Origin: Martelella sp. NC20
Lineage (GTDB): Bacteria; Pseudomonadota; Alphaproteobacteria; Rhizobiales; Rhizobiaceae
Reading direction: 5' to 3'
NCBI RefSeq assembly: GCF_013459645.1
Contig: NZ_CP054863.1
Location: forward strand, 62,001 to 126,000
Length of the DNA stretch: 64,000 bases
The notes under the pieces were generated by a model that saw only the letters and a program-made list of their open reading frames with translations, ran no database searches and was not told where the DNA came from. Position numbers and translations under genes: made by a program. Shown piece after piece: positions 18,011 to 27,433 of this stretch. The stretch's first letter is position 1; every line of letters begins with the position of its first letter.

Positions 18011-18033
18011 AGGCCGGAGCGTGCCTCCGGCCT
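18011..18033. terminator. bidirectional terminator between trpB and the cupin gene
   Basis: Perfect 9-bp-arm hairpin AGGCCGGAG-CGTGC-CTCCGGCCT placed between the convergent trpB stop (17925) and cupin stop (18049). No long T run follows, so termination strength is uncertain. Confidence 0.6.
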
Positions 18034-18048
18034 CATTCGCAATATATG

Positions 18049-18396
18049 CTATTCCGCTTCCGACCAGTGAGGATAGGTGACATAGGCGGTCAGCGCGCCT
18101 TCCGCGTGGGAGCGAATGATCACGGCATTCCCCTTCGGCATATAGATAATTTTGCCGGGGGCCGCGGTCATGGTCTCGCCGTCGGCTTCGACCGAAACCC
18201 TGCCTTTCAGGACCACCATGACGTCATCGACGACGATATCGGTCTCCAGGACCTGGTCGGGCCCGTACCGGCCATATCCGACCGTGATCGGACCTCCTTG
18301 CTCTTGATCCGCCAGGTTGGCGGCAAAAATGTCGGCCTCCTGTCCGGGCGAGCGTTCGAAAACGGCCTCGGCGGGTTCAAATCTGCGAACTTTCAT
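18049..18396 (-). CDS. small cupin-domain protein (EutQ-like)
   Basis: A 115-residue single cupin. VLETDIVVDDVMVVLKG forms the first conserved strand block and APGKIIYMPKGNAVIIRSH the second; it resembles the EutQ/DUF861 type, in which the metal-binding His residues are partly replaced. The reaction is unknown. An AAGGA site is placed before the ATG. It is the last gene of a minus-strand group with the 69-aa protein and the NmrA-type SDR. A frame-broken copy lies at 5396-5545. Confidence 0.75.
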   Translation of the reverse strand: MKVRRFEPAEAVFERSPGQEADIFAANLADQEQGGPITVGYGRYGPDQVLETDIVVDDVMVVLKGRVSVEADGETMTAAPGKIIYMPKGNAVIIRSHAEGALTAYVTYPHWSEAE

Positions 18397-18488
18397 TTCT
18401 TTCCTTTCTCAGCTTCGGCGCATTCAGAAGGCCAATCACCCGCTGGAAAACGGGGGAAGGCATGCGTTGCAGGTCGCTGCCGTTCTCG

Positions 18489-18698
18489 CTAATCACGTTT
18501 TGCGATTTCGGCATCGGCGAGCCCCGACATCTGTTCGCCCATCACCTTCAGGAACACGAGCGCCCGCTCGCGGTAGAGCGCATGTTTTTCAGGCGTCCTG
18601 TCCCAGGATTGCTGAATTGTGGTGCCGGGGGCGGCGATCTTCATTCCATCGCTGGCAAACAGAGCCAAGGCGACCTGGTCGATGACATTCGATGTCAT
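18489..18698 (-). CDS. conserved-looking small protein of unknown function
   Basis: A 69-residue, mostly helical soluble protein (MTSNVIDQVALALFASDGMK, then WDRTPEKHALYRERALVFLKV). AGGAGG stands 8 bases before the ATG, so it is very probably translated. I do not recognise a family. It lies between the NmrA-type SDR gene and the cupin gene on the same strand and may share their transcript. Confidence 0.65.
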   Translation of the reverse strand: MTSNVIDQVALALFASDGMKIAAPGTTIQQSWDRTPEKHALYRERALVFLKVMGEQMSGLADAEIAKRD

Positions 18699-18803
18699 TC
18701 CTGAACCTCCTCATTTGGTTGGATCGGTCAGCTAGCAACTGACATTGGCAATTCCGGGACCCCGCCAGTCGCGACATCCATAAACCGTTGGCTTTCTCCC
18801 GGA

Positions 18804-19694
18804 CTAGTTTTCGGTTTCAAGGTGGCGGGGAGTATGGCCTGCGCGCAGGTATTCGGCCGGCGTCACCGGCTTGCGGCCAAGGAGTTTTTCCAGATCCCCG
18901 CTCTCACTGTCCCATTCCCCGGCGTTGACGCCCTGCACCCACTTCAACACGAAAGCGGCAGCCGGTTCGGGCAGGCCCAGCGACATCAACTGCGCGATGT
19001 AGTCCTGGTCCGAAAGGACGTTGAACGGTAAGGCCTTGCCGCTGATCTCGGAGAGAATCTGCGCAATGTCGGCGAAGGACACGGCCGGACCGCCGCAGAG
19101 CGCGTAGTCCTTGTACGCATGCCCGCCTTCGCTCAGCACCACGGCATGCGCTTCTGCCAGATCCTCACGGCTGGCGTAAGCCGCCTTGCCCGTCCCGGCA
19201 GGCGCAAGGACGCCTTTCTCAAGGGGTGCTCCGCCTGAATAGCTTTCAATATTCTCGAGAAATGGCGGATGACGCACCAGCGTGTAGACTAGGCCGGACG
19301 CTTTCAGGCGCTCCTCGACGAAGCGGTCCTCTTCGGTGATTTGCGGCATGTGGAAGTCGGAACCCGCCTTTCGGATGATCGGCATGAAGACGACATGCCC
19401 GACGCCGGCCTGCCTTGCAGCTTTGATGACGTTGTCGTGCTGGGTATTGCGATCGGTAAAGGCTGTGGCGGACACGAGCATGACCTTGTCGATTCCCTCG
19501 AAGGCGCGTGCCAGCCCCTCTTGATCGAAATAGTCGCCCTGGCGAATCTCTATCCCCTTGGCGGCAAGATCCGCCGCCTTGGCCGGATCACGGGCAAGGC
19601 CGACCAGATCGCTGGCGAGCACGCGTTTCAGAAGATGTTGCAGGGTCATGCGGCCGATATTGCCGGTCGCGCCGGTGACGAGGATCCTGGTCAA
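18804..19694 (-). CDS. NmrA-type NAD(P)H-binding SDR
   Basis: A 296-residue atypical SDR. TGATGNIG near the N-terminus is the dinucleotide-binding loop; HVVFMPIIRKAG and VRHPPFLENI match the NmrA/quinone-oxidoreductase-2 (QorB) group, which lacks the Tyr-x3-Lys pair at its usual place. Such proteins reduce quinones or sense redox state. The start is TTG, supported by AAGGA 7 bases upstream. It is the first gene of the small group with the 69-aa protein and the cupin. Confidence 0.75.
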   Translation of the reverse strand: MTRILVTGATGNIGRMTLQHLLKRVLASDLVGLARDPAKAADLAAKGIEIRQGDYFDQEGLARAFEGIDKVMLVSATAFTDRNTQHDNVIKAARQAGVGHVVFMPIIRKAGSDFHMPQITEEDRFVEERLKASGLVYTLVRHPPFLENIESYSGGAPLEKGVLAPAGTGKAAYASREDLAEAHAVVLSEGGHAYKDYALCGGPAVSFADIAQILSEISGKALPFNVLSDQDYIAQLMSLGLPEPAAAFVLKWVQGVNAGEWDSESGDLEKLLGRKPVTPAEYLRAGHTPRHLETEN

Positions 19695-19766
19695 TGGATT
19701 TTCCTTTCGGTTGATGCGGTTTGTGCGGCGCGGTTGCGTTGCGCGTACAGTCGTGCATAGGATCGA

Positions 19767-20762
19767 TCAGACGACGATCACGATTTTTCCGATCGTTCGT
19801 CTGCTCTCGAGTTTTTCGTGTGCGATCCTCATGTTCTGTGCTGTAAGGCCATCGAGCCTCACCGCAGCGATCGGGCGCATTTCACCGAAGACAACGCGCC
19901 TGGCGATCTCGGCGAGAACTGCGCTCTGGCTTTGCGGATCGAAGCCGTTGATCACCCTCGCGAACACCATTTCGGTGTGAAGCGATATGGATTTCGACAC
20001 GATCGGGCTTACGTCGGACGGCGGAGCGATATCGATGGCCGTCAGGTGCCCGAAGGGCCGCAATAGCCCGGCGATCTGGCTCAGGTTTCGAGCGGTTCCC
20101 GCCGTCGAGAACACCATATCCACTTGCTCGATCCCTGCGGTATCGAGCTGGGCTGTTAGGTCCTGGCGGTGATTGACCACAAGGTCGGCCCCCATCGCTG
20201 CGCACCAATCCTTGGATTCCTGCCGTGAAGCGGTGGCAATGACAAATGCGTCGGTCCTGGCTTTCAGCAACTGGATCGCCATGGAACCCACACCGCCGGC
20301 GCCTCCGATAACGAGCACGCTGTCAACGCCGGACGGCAGCGTATCGCGATCGCGAAACACCGCCTCCCATGCCGTCAGGCCGCCGATGGGCAAGGAAGCG
20401 GCATCGACGAAAGCAAGCCGATCGGGGATCCTGGCGACGACACGGTGGTCGACGGCAAGGCGCTCTGCCCAGCATCCATCGCGAGTAACGTCGCCGGTGC
20501 CCATCACGCGATCACCGACGGAGAAACCTGTTGCCATCGGCCCGACCTGAAGCACCACGCCGGAAAATTCCCAGCCCAGAATGACGCGCCCACCCGGATC
20601 TGCGCTGCGCGTGCTTCTGATCAGGGCTTCGCCCGGATTGACCCCGACCGCTCGGATCTCGACCAGGAGATCGGCATCCCGCAGCTCCGGCTCGGCGACG
20701 TCCATCTCCTCGATCCCATAGGCATCGAGAGCATGGGCTTTTTCATAACCAAGCGCTCTCAT
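19767..20762 (-). CDS. zinc-type alcohol dehydrogenase/quinone oxidoreductase family protein
   Basis: A 331-residue MDR-family oxidoreductase. The GroES-like N-terminal half has GVNPGEALIRS and LGWEFSGVV; the cofactor half has VLVIGGAGGVGSMAIQL (about residues 150-165). Catalytic zinc ligands are absent, as in the quinone reductase branch that uses NADPH. It overlaps the upstream 202-aa gene by ATGA (20759-20762), so the two are translationally coupled. HxlR, divergent from this pair, is the likely repressor and quinones or aldehydes the likely inducers. Confidence 0.8.
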   Translation of the reverse strand: MRALGYEKAHALDAYGIEEMDVAEPELRDADLLVEIRAVGVNPGEALIRSTRSADPGGRVILGWEFSGVVLQVGPMATGFSVGDRVMGTGDVTRDGCWAERLAVDHRVVARIPDRLAFVDAASLPIGGLTAWEAVFRDRDTLPSGVDSVLVIGGAGGVGSMAIQLLKARTDAFVIATASRQESKDWCAAMGADLVVNHRQDLTAQLDTAGIEQVDMVFSTAGTARNLSQIAGLLRPFGHLTAIDIAPPSDVSPIVSKSISLHTEMVFARVINGFDPQSQSAVLAEIARRVVFGEMRPIAAVRLDGLTAQNMRIAHEKLESRRTIGKIVIVV

Positions 20763-21367
20763 AGCACGAACCGATCTTTGAGGGTCAGGTTGAGACCCGC
20801 CAGGGGACCACCGATCTGCTGTTGCCTGCCGCCGATCGCTAGGGTGCCGAGATCGACAGCGGCGAAGCCGACCTGTTCGAGCACGTCGCCCAGCGCTGTT
20901 TTCGCGCTGGCATCGTCGCCCGAGATGAACAGGACGGTTTTCGGTTTTTCGGGCGAAGCGTCAGCGATCCACTGCATGGGAATTGTGTTGAACGCCTTGA
21001 TCACGCTGGCGCCCGCCGCCTGTTCGGCAACGATCTCGCTCGATGTGGGGCCCGAGAGGTCGCCGAGATCTCCCGGATTGTCGGGATTGATCCGGTTTGT
21101 GGCATCGATCAGGGTGCGGCCGGACCAGTCCGGGATCGCAGCGAGCGCTTCAGGAACGCGGGCCCACGCGACGCTCAGCACCACCACGTCCTGATCGGCG
21201 GCCTGTTGCGGCGCGCCTGCGGACGCCCCCCGACCCAGACGGCTGACAACATCGGCCAGCGTGTCAGGCCCGCGGCTGTTGCTAAGCAGGACCTCGTGAC
21301 CGAATTGCAGCAGGTGGCGCGCGATCGTCTGCGCGACCACGCCCGCTCCTATAAATCGGAATTTCAT
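20759..21367 (-). CDS. NADPH-dependent F420 reductase-like NAD(P)-binding protein
   Basis: A 202-residue Rossmann protein of the F420-dependent NADP reductase family: FRFIGAGVVAQTIARHL at the N-terminus, SNSRGPDT for the NADP phosphate, VVLSVAW, and IKAFNTIP near residue 125. In bacteria lacking F420 such proteins reduce other substrates, which are unknown here. It is coupled to the quinone-oxidoreductase gene and divergent from HxlR. Confidence 0.8.
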   Translation of the reverse strand: MKFRFIGAGVVAQTIARHLLQFGHEVLLSNSRGPDTLADVVSRLGRGASAGAPQQAADQDVVVLSVAWARVPEALAAIPDWSGRTLIDATNRINPDNPGDLGDLSGPTSSEIVAEQAAGASVIKAFNTIPMQWIADASPEKPKTVLFISGDDASAKTALGDVLEQVGFAAVDLGTLAIGGRQQQIGGPLAGLNLTLKDRFVL

Positions 21368-21518
21368 GGTGGCCTCCTGTAAATCTGCATCCCGCTATGT
21401 TGGCGCGGCGATCATCGTACGCGTTGGGCGTCGACATCATCGTCCGACCCAGTTAAGACGTTGCAGACTTTCGTTCCAGTACCCACTATTTTGTAAGTAT
21501 CTAATTTGGGAGATCACA

Positions 21519-21878
21519 ATGAGCGAGACGCATTTCCAATGCGGCCTGGAAGCGGTGCTGGCCATCCTCGGCGGAAAGTGGAAGCCGCTTATCGTCTATC
21601 ATCTCGCCGGCGGCCCGAAACGCACCGGTCAATTGCGCAGGCTCATCACCAATGTGAGCGAAAAGATGCTGATCCAGCATCTGAAGGAGTTGACGGACGA
21701 CGGCGTCCTTCGCCGCATCGATTTCCAAAAAGTGCCGCCGCACGTAGAATATGAATTGACCGAATTTGGCCGAAGCTTGGCCCAGCTACTCGCACCGCTA
21801 TGCGAATGGGGAACGCACCACAACGCGGAGGTCGCAAGGATCGTACAAAACCGGGATCATGGGACGAAAGTGGCTTAG
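21519..21878 (+). CDS. HxlR-family transcriptional regulator
   Basis: A 119-residue winged-helix regulator with the HxlR signature: CGLEAVLAILGGKWKPLIVYHL, then RTGQLRRLITNVSEKMLIQHLKEL and PPHVEYELTEFGRSL. HxlR regulators respond to electrophiles and quinones. It is divergent from the two-gene oxidoreductase operon across 151 bases, where its operator should lie. Confidence 0.9.
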   Translation: MSETHFQCGLEAVLAILGGKWKPLIVYHLAGGPKRTGQLRRLITNVSEKMLIQHLKELTDDGVLRRIDFQKVPPHVEYELTEFGRSLAQLLAPLCEWGTHHNAEVARIVQNRDHGTKVA

Positions 21879-21993
21879 CGGCCCCGCACGAAGTGGCGCG
21901 ACGCCGTCTTGGGTTCCCGGGCGTAACGCTCCGCCGACGTGCAGGCGAAGGCAACCTCGATCGCCCGCGCCGCGGTTTCGTCCAAGTGCCGCA

Positions 21994-22806
21994 TCAATCG
22001 CACTCGGCCGACCGGGCGATCTCCTGCCGCAACTGATCGACCTTTGCGTTGGCCCACTGTCGGGCGTCATCTCCGAACACGAACCGCGATGGCGCCTCGT
22101 CCTGCAACGCAAGCGCCACGATCCGCGCGGCCAGCAGCTTCGGATCACCCGGCTGGTTGCCGTTTGCGCCGTCGACGAACGCGCGATACTGCGCGATCGC
22201 CTCGGCATAGTCCGGAATGTCGATGCTGCCGAAGCGCGCCGATTTCCCGTCCATGAAGTCGGTGCGCAGCATACCCGGCTCGACCAGCAGCGAGCGGACG
22301 CCCAGCGGCGCCAGTTCCTGCGCAAAACCTTCCATCCATCCCTCGACCGCGAATTTCGACGCCGAATAGACCGCGCCACCGCCATTGGAGACCAGCCCGC
22401 TGACGGACGAGATGGTGATGATGAGGCCAGCGCGGCGCTGACGCATGTGGGGGGCGACCGCGCGCGCCACGTTCATCGTGCCGAACAGGTTGACCTCGAA
22501 CTGCCGCCGCACCGCTTCGTCGGTAAAGGTCTCGAAGAAACCCAGCTCGGCATAACCGGCATTGTTGACCAGCACGTCGATCGCGCCGAACCGCTCCGCG
22601 GTCTCGTCGGCCGCCGCGTTGGCGACCTCGGCGTCGGTGATATCGAGCGCGAGGGCGTGTAGACGATCGTGTTCCCCGAAGGCACCGCGCACCGCATCGG
22701 CGGAACGCGCCGTCGCCACCACCGTTTCGCCGGCATCAAGTGCCGCGCGCGCGATCTCGCGTCCAAGTCCCCGGTTCGCCCCGGTCACCAACCAAACCTT
22801 TGACAT
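21994..22806 (-). CDS. short-chain dehydrogenase/reductase
   Basis: A 270-residue classical SDR with TGANRGLG (cofactor), NNAG (around residue 85), a catalytic Ser region (ITISSVSGLVS) and YSASK (Tyr-x3-Lys near 155). It lies back to back with a LysR gene, 101 bases apart, which points to LysR control. The substrate is unknown. Confidence 0.9.
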   Translation of the reverse strand: MSKVWLVTGANRGLGREIARAALDAGETVVATARSADAVRGAFGEHDRLHALALDITDAEVANAAADETAERFGAIDVLVNNAGYAELGFFETFTDEAVRRQFEVNLFGTMNVARAVAPHMRQRRAGLIITISSVSGLVSNGGGAVYSASKFAVEGWMEGFAQELAPLGVRSLLVEPGMLRTDFMDGKSARFGSIDIPDYAEAIAQYRAFVDGANGNQPGDPKLLAARIVALALQDEAPSRFVFGDDARQWANAKVDQLRQEIARSAECD

Positions 22807-22907
22807 CGTCGTCTCCTTGCTGTTGTACTGTTGTCGATTATGTAGCTATGCTAATGGATCAGTGTAACAGCCTAATGAGTAATAGGCCCCAGTAGCAGGA
22901 ATTATCA

Positions 22908-23819
22908 ATGCGTCCGGACCAGTTCGGCGACCTCGCCATCTTCGCGGCGATTGCCTCCGACCGCAGTTTCACCCGAGCCGCGCAACGGCTCGGCGTCACC
23001 CAGTCTGCATTGAGCCAGACCATGAAGCGGCTGGAGGACCAGCTCGGCTTTCGCCTGCTCACCCGCACAACGCGCAGCGTTGCCCCCACCGCCGCCGGCG
23101 AGCGCCTGCTCGCCACCCTGTCACCGGCTATTGCCGGGCTGGACGACGAGCTTGAGGCGCTAACCCAAGCACGCGGGGCCGCGATCGGCACTGTCCGGAT
23201 CACGACGGGCAAACACGCCGCGGGCACGGTTTTGTGGCCAATGCTTCCCGCCTTCATGCGTCGCCACCCGGGCATCGAGGTGGCGGTGAGCGTGGAGGAC
23301 GATATGACCGATGTCGTGGCGGGCCGCTATGATGCCGGCATCCGGCTCGGCGAACGGCTAGAGAAGGACATGATCGCGCTCGCGGTCGGGCCTCCGCTGC
23401 GTGTCGCGGTGGTGGCAGCCCCCAGCTATCTGCGTGATCATCCGGCGCCGATGGAGCCGGCCGATCTCACCGCCCATCGCTGTATCGCCTACGCCGACGC
23501 GCATGGCAGGCTGTCGCCCTGGTCATTCGATCGCGACGGCCGCGCGGTGACGGTCAAGCCAGGTCGCGGGCCGGTCTTCAACGACGGCGACCTGCTGGTT
23601 GCTGCTGCTCTCGAGGGTTTCGGCATCCTCTACATCGTGGAGGATCTGGTGGCGGCGCCGGTTGCCGATGGCCGTCTTGCCCGTCTGCTGGAGCCCTGGT
23701 GCGAGCCGTTTTCCGGATACCACCTCTATTATCCTGATCGGCACGGCACGACGGCTTTCGAACTGTTCAAGGAAGCGCTTCGCGCAGAAAGGGCTGCGCG
23801 CTTCGTGTGTCCGGAGTGA
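22908..23819 (+). CDS. LysR-family transcriptional regulator
   Basis: A 303-residue LysR regulator. The N-terminal winged helix reads FGDLAIFAAIASDRSFTRAA then LGVTQSALSQTMKRLEDQLG, followed by RLLTRTTRSVAPT and a periplasmic-binding-like effector domain from about residue 92. It belongs to the AaeR/DmlR-like group. It is divergent from the SDR at 21994-22806, its probable target. Confidence 0.9.
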   Translation: MRPDQFGDLAIFAAIASDRSFTRAAQRLGVTQSALSQTMKRLEDQLGFRLLTRTTRSVAPTAAGERLLATLSPAIAGLDDELEALTQARGAAIGTVRITTGKHAAGTVLWPMLPAFMRRHPGIEVAVSVEDDMTDVVAGRYDAGIRLGERLEKDMIALAVGPPLRVAVVAAPSYLRDHPAPMEPADLTAHRCIAYADAHGRLSPWSFDRDGRAVTVKPGRGPVFNDGDLLVAAALEGFGILYIVEDLVAAPVADGRLARLLEPWCEPFSGYHLYYPDRHGTTAFELFKEALRAERAARFVCPE

Positions 23820-24136
23820 GCTGGTCGTCTTGCTATTGTCGTAACGGGTTGAAGTTTCGACGGTTGTGCATCTCGCGATGATCAATGTGGCGAGGTACAT
23901 AGCATTGATGGTAAGCCCTTTTGACGGTTTCCAGAAAAGCATTCAGCTCACATAAAGCGAAGCGGTCAACCGTTCAGGGACTTCAGTGAACGGGTTGTCG
24001 GTTCATATCTGATTAAGACCTGAAGCAGTCCATCAGAATGAATCATATACCTGGAGCACAGCGGACGCTCTGAAGGCGGCTTCGCGCCGCCTATTCGGTC
24101 ATGAGACTGGATTTGGCGAACGCGGATAGGCCGACA
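23820..24136. other. intergenic region between convergent lysR and MFS genes
   Basis: These 317 bases separate two convergent genes. No supportable ORF, clear terminator hairpin or repeat was found. Confidence 0.4.
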
Positions 24137-25387
24137 TTAATTGGGGCAATGCTTGCTCTTGCGGCCAGGAAACCCACAGACGTCACTTCGCGTCGGCTTG
24201 GAGTTGCGGAGGAGAACCGTCAGGACACCGGCCAGTGGCAGCCAGGCAGACCAGACGAAGATGGTGTGGACGCTGGTAGCGTCTGCCAGCCAGCCGAATA
24301 CGGCAGAGGCAAGGCCTCCGACACCGAACGCCGTGCCGTAGAAAAGCCCGGAGATCATTCCTATACGTGCTGGCACCAGACTTTGGGCGTGAACAATGAT
24401 CGCGGGAAAGGCCGAGGCGATGACCGCAGCCGCCGTGATTGCCGCCGCTATCGCCCCGACCTGCCCCAAATAGGGAAAAGCCAGTGCGAAGGGCGCAGCC
24501 CCCCAAAACGAAAAGGCTATGACGCGCGCGGTTCCGAGCCGGTCGCTGAAGGCGCCTCCAACGAGCCCCCCTCCAGCAACGGCCGCATGAAAGCCAAACA
24601 GGACGATAAGCCCTTTCGAAGCTGGAAAGCCAAGTGTCGCCTCCAAATAGAAAACCAGGAAGCTACTGAAGCAGGCGATATAGATGTATTTCGCGCAGAC
24701 GAGAACAAACAGGAGCGTGAGTTGGCCTGCCGATCGCGCAGCGGGTGACGTTTGTCGACCAACCGAGTCGCCGGACGATTGCCTCGCCGCATGAGCTGTC
24801 TGCTCCGGTTCTGCTGCAGTGATCCGCACAGTCAGAAATACGCCGATCAAGGCAACGAGCAGGAACCAGGTGATCGATCCCTGACCATAGGGTAGTATGA
24901 TCGCCGCTGTCAGCAATGGTCCCGCCATGGTGCCGAGACTGCCACCGAGCTGGAACAGTGATTGGCCCCAGCCAACTTTTTCGCGTGCCCATTTGCGCGC
25001 AAGCCGAGCCGCTTCGGGATGAAAGACCGCAGACCCGAGACCGAGAAACAGGCTGGAAATCAGGAGATGCGTGTAACTCCCGGCCAAGCCGAGCATCAGG
25101 ATGCCAACGCCGCTCAGCGCCATTCCGAAAGCGAGGCTCCATCGCTGCGCACGACGATCCGTCAATGTGCCGACGATCGGTTGCAGCACCGAAGCCGTGA
25201 CCTGATAAGTCAGACTGAGTATGCCGATCTGCAGAAAGTCGAGGGAAAGCTCCGTGCGTAACAGCGGATAGCTTGCGATCAGCAAGGCCTGCATCAGATC
25301 GTTGAGAAAGTGCGAGGCGGCGATGCCGGAAAGCCGGAAACGGCCTTCACCATGCTCCCGCACAGAAGCCGTCGTTTGACTGGACAT
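24137..25387 (-). CDS. MFS efflux transporter, fosmidomycin-resistance (Fsr)-like
   Basis: A 416-residue, 12-helix major facilitator. SHFLNDLMQALLIASYPLL at about 24-43 is the Fsr signature start; LTDRRAQR between helices 2 and 3 is motif A, and HPEAARLARKW is also typical of Fsr. The central loop (about 205-230) is hydrophilic. Family members export fosmidomycin, bicyclomycin and other small molecules by proton antiport. It is divergent from an AraC gene 87 bases away. A fosmidomycin-type link would be notable next to a phosphonate operon, but the actual substrate is unknown. Confidence 0.85.
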   Translation of the reverse strand: MSSQTTASVREHGEGRFRLSGIAASHFLNDLMQALLIASYPLLRTELSLDFLQIGILSLTYQVTASVLQPIVGTLTDRRAQRWSLAFGMALSGVGILMLGLAGSYTHLLISSLFLGLGSAVFHPEAARLARKWAREKVGWGQSLFQLGGSLGTMAGPLLTAAIILPYGQGSITWFLLVALIGVFLTVRITAAEPEQTAHAARQSSGDSVGRQTSPAARSAGQLTLLFVLVCAKYIYIACFSSFLVFYLEATLGFPASKGLIVLFGFHAAVAGGGLVGGAFSDRLGTARVIAFSFWGAAPFALAFPYLGQVGAIAAAITAAAVIASAFPAIIVHAQSLVPARIGMISGLFYGTAFGVGGLASAVFGWLADATSVHTIFVWSAWLPLAGVLTVLLRNSKPTRSDVCGFPGRKSKHCPN

Positions 25388-25474
25388 TGGAAACTCCCGT
25401 TGGTTCCCGGTGTTCTTGCCCGCGCCCGTTCGGTATGATATCTATGATGAGCCAAAAAACATCGCGAGTGAGCC

Positions 25475-26224
25475 ATGACCGAAGACATCACCGGACCAGA
25501 GGACATTATTGCCCTCGGACGGCGATATGCCGGTGGCAGCCATCTGGAAGAGCATCGTCATGAGCGCTCGCAACTCCTCTATGGACTCACCGGAACCGCG
25601 ATCGTGACGACGCAGTCTGGCCTGTGGATGATGCCGCCCGATGCTGCGCTCTGGATCCCGGCTGAGACACCACACGAAGTCACAATGGTCGGCGAGGTGA
25701 ATATGCGCAGTCTCTACCTGAAGCCCGCGCTCTTGCCTCAGATGCCTCGCCATTGCGTTGTTCTCGAGGTGGGGACGCTTCTCAGAGCCCTGCTTGATGC
25801 GCTTGCGGCGACAACCGGGACTGAGGAGAGCAAGCGAAGACTTATGTCTGAACTGGTATTGCTGGAAATTGCCGGGCAACCTATCGTTCCGCTGACGCTT
25901 CCATTGCCGCCTGTGGGACCGTTGCGGAGCCACTGCCTGGCTTTCAGCGCCGCGCCGAATGTCCATGCAAAACTAGACGACTGGTGTGCAGCCCTGAATA
26001 TGAGCAGACGCAATTTCACCCGGGTATTTCGCGCAGGCATAGGCCTAAGCTTCGTGGAGTGGCGTAGCAGGGCCTGTGTGCTGGCAGCCATTTCCCGGCT
26101 ATCCGCAGGTGACCAGGTGACCCACATTGCATTCGACCTCGGCTATGACAGTTCCGCCTCATTCGCTGCAATGTTTCGCCGTGCAACAGGCAGTGTCCCA
26201 TCCCGCTTCAGGCAAAAGCAATAA
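25475..26224 (+). CDS. AraC-family transcriptional regulator with cupin sensor
   Basis: A 249-residue AraC regulator of the NimR/YidL kind. The N-terminal cupin includes HRHERSQLLYGLTGTAIV and WIPAETPHEV; the C-terminal helix-turn-helix pair is CAALNMSRRNFTRVFRAGIG and VTHIAFDLGYDSSASFAAMF. It is divergent from the Fsr-like pump and probably controls it, a frequent arrangement for MFS drug exporters. Confidence 0.9.
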   Translation: MTEDITGPEDIIALGRRYAGGSHLEEHRHERSQLLYGLTGTAIVTTQSGLWMMPPDAALWIPAETPHEVTMVGEVNMRSLYLKPALLPQMPRHCVVLEVGTLLRALLDALAATTGTEESKRRLMSELVLLEIAGQPIVPLTLPLPPVGPLRSHCLAFSAAPNVHAKLDDWCAALNMSRRNFTRVFRAGIGLSFVEWRSRACVLAAISRLSAGDQVTHIAFDLGYDSSASFAAMFRRATGSVPSRFRQKQ

Positions 26225-26507
26225 GGAGCCGAGTCTGCGTCGGCAGGCCCAATCACATGGGCTGATCAGGATGGTGAAAGCCGACGAACTAACCACGGCG
26301 GATATGCGCCCCCTTTCCGGTCGTTCCCCATTTGGAACCAAGCTCCCGTAAGCAGCCCTTGGCCTCGCTCGGCAGCAACGTCCTGATAGGGAGGAGGGCG
26401 GAAGTTCGGCTTGGATGACATGAAGGTCTGCAGAGCGGACGGAGCGGCTTTCGCTGCGGTTACTCGAACGGCCGCTTTGGCGTGAATCTAAATTCAAACA
26501 GCAAAGC

Positions 26508-26528
26508 GCCCGATGGGTTTCACCGGGC
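26508..26528 (-). terminator. terminator hairpin after the ABM gene
   Basis: On the minus strand GCCCGGTG and CATCGGGC form an 8-bp stem (one G-T pair) with a short loop, followed by GCTTTGCTGTTTG. It lies 26 bases past the stop of the ABM-domain gene. Confidence 0.55.
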
Positions 26529-26553
26529 ACTTCTTTCTCAAGTCACCTCGAGA

Positions 26554-27273
26554 TTACTTGGTAGCGAGGATGTCGAAATTGTGAACGTTTGCCACCACAC
26601 CGTCGTCCCATCCGCCTGAGACCAATTCTGAAGCCTTTTCATTCAGGAGTCCGGCGACTTGTCCGGCAAAGTGCGCTTCGCGGCCAGAGTTGTCGGCAAA
26701 AATGTCGAAGATGGCGAAGTTGTTCTCGTCAATCTGCAGCGCCGCCCAGAACAATGTCTTGGGTTCGGTATCTGCGACGATGGGGCCGGCGGCGGTCAGC
26801 AAGGCTGCCAATTCGGGGCCTTTACCTGGAGCAGCTTCGAGCTTGATGTAAGTTGCGGTCGTTGCCGTGTAGAGATCAACCGGCGCTTTTGCCGACAGGA
26901 CATCGGAGTTGTTGATATTCGCGACAACACCGTCGTCCCATCCTCCGTCGACCAACGTGTCGGCGTTTTGGTTCAAAGCCGCAGCAACCGCTCCTGAGAA
27001 GTGAGCGTCGCGTGCTTCTTCATCTACGAAGATGTCAAAGATTGCGAGCGTATCGTCGGCTTGCAGAGCAAACCAAAATACAGTGCCCGGCTCTGTTTCT
27101 CCCACGATAGGTGCGGCACCAGCCAGAAACTCCGCGAAGGCTCCGGTCTGGCCTTCGGCGGCGGGCATGGCGATGTAGCTGGCAGTGTGATTTTCCATTG
27201 GGTTGTCCTGTGCAGTTGCAGAAGTTGTGATCAGAGCCAGTGCGGCGAATGTCTGAAGGATTTGCGTTTTCAT
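26554..27273 (-). CDS. exported protein with two tandem ABM (monooxygenase-type) domains
   Basis: A 239-residue protein with a signal peptide (MKTQILQTFAALALITTSATA, then QDNP) and an internal duplication. Each half of about 100 residues contains TASYI/TATYI, AP-GTEP-type GETEPGTVFWFAL or ADTEPKTLFWAAL, AIFDIF, EAHF/DAHF and GGWDDGVVAN. This is the antibiotic-biosynthesis monooxygenase fold, which is usually a dimer; the fusion makes a built-in dimer. Export is unusual for this fold. The start at 27273 has GGGGA just upstream. It is divergent from a LysR gene. Confidence 0.8.
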   Translation of the reverse strand: MKTQILQTFAALALITTSATAQDNPMENHTASYIAMPAAEGQTGAFAEFLAGAAPIVGETEPGTVFWFALQADDTLAIFDIFVDEEARDAHFSGAVAAALNQNADTLVDGGWDDGVVANINNSDVLSAKAPVDLYTATTATYIKLEAAPGKGPELAALLTAAGPIVADTEPKTLFWAALQIDENNFAIFDIFADNSGREAHFAGQVAGLLNEKASELVSGGWDDGVVANVHNFDILATK

Positions 27274-27433
27274 GGTCGTCCCCTGATTTGAAGTGCATCG
27301 TGTTTGGTTTCGATGCACTCTTGTCCCATGCCGGATGCGCCGGGCTCCAATTCCGAAATTCTATTCTTTGATAGACATGGGCTATAGAAGTTGTTTTGAT
27401 GACCTGAGCCGAAATGTGACGGAGAATGCGGCG

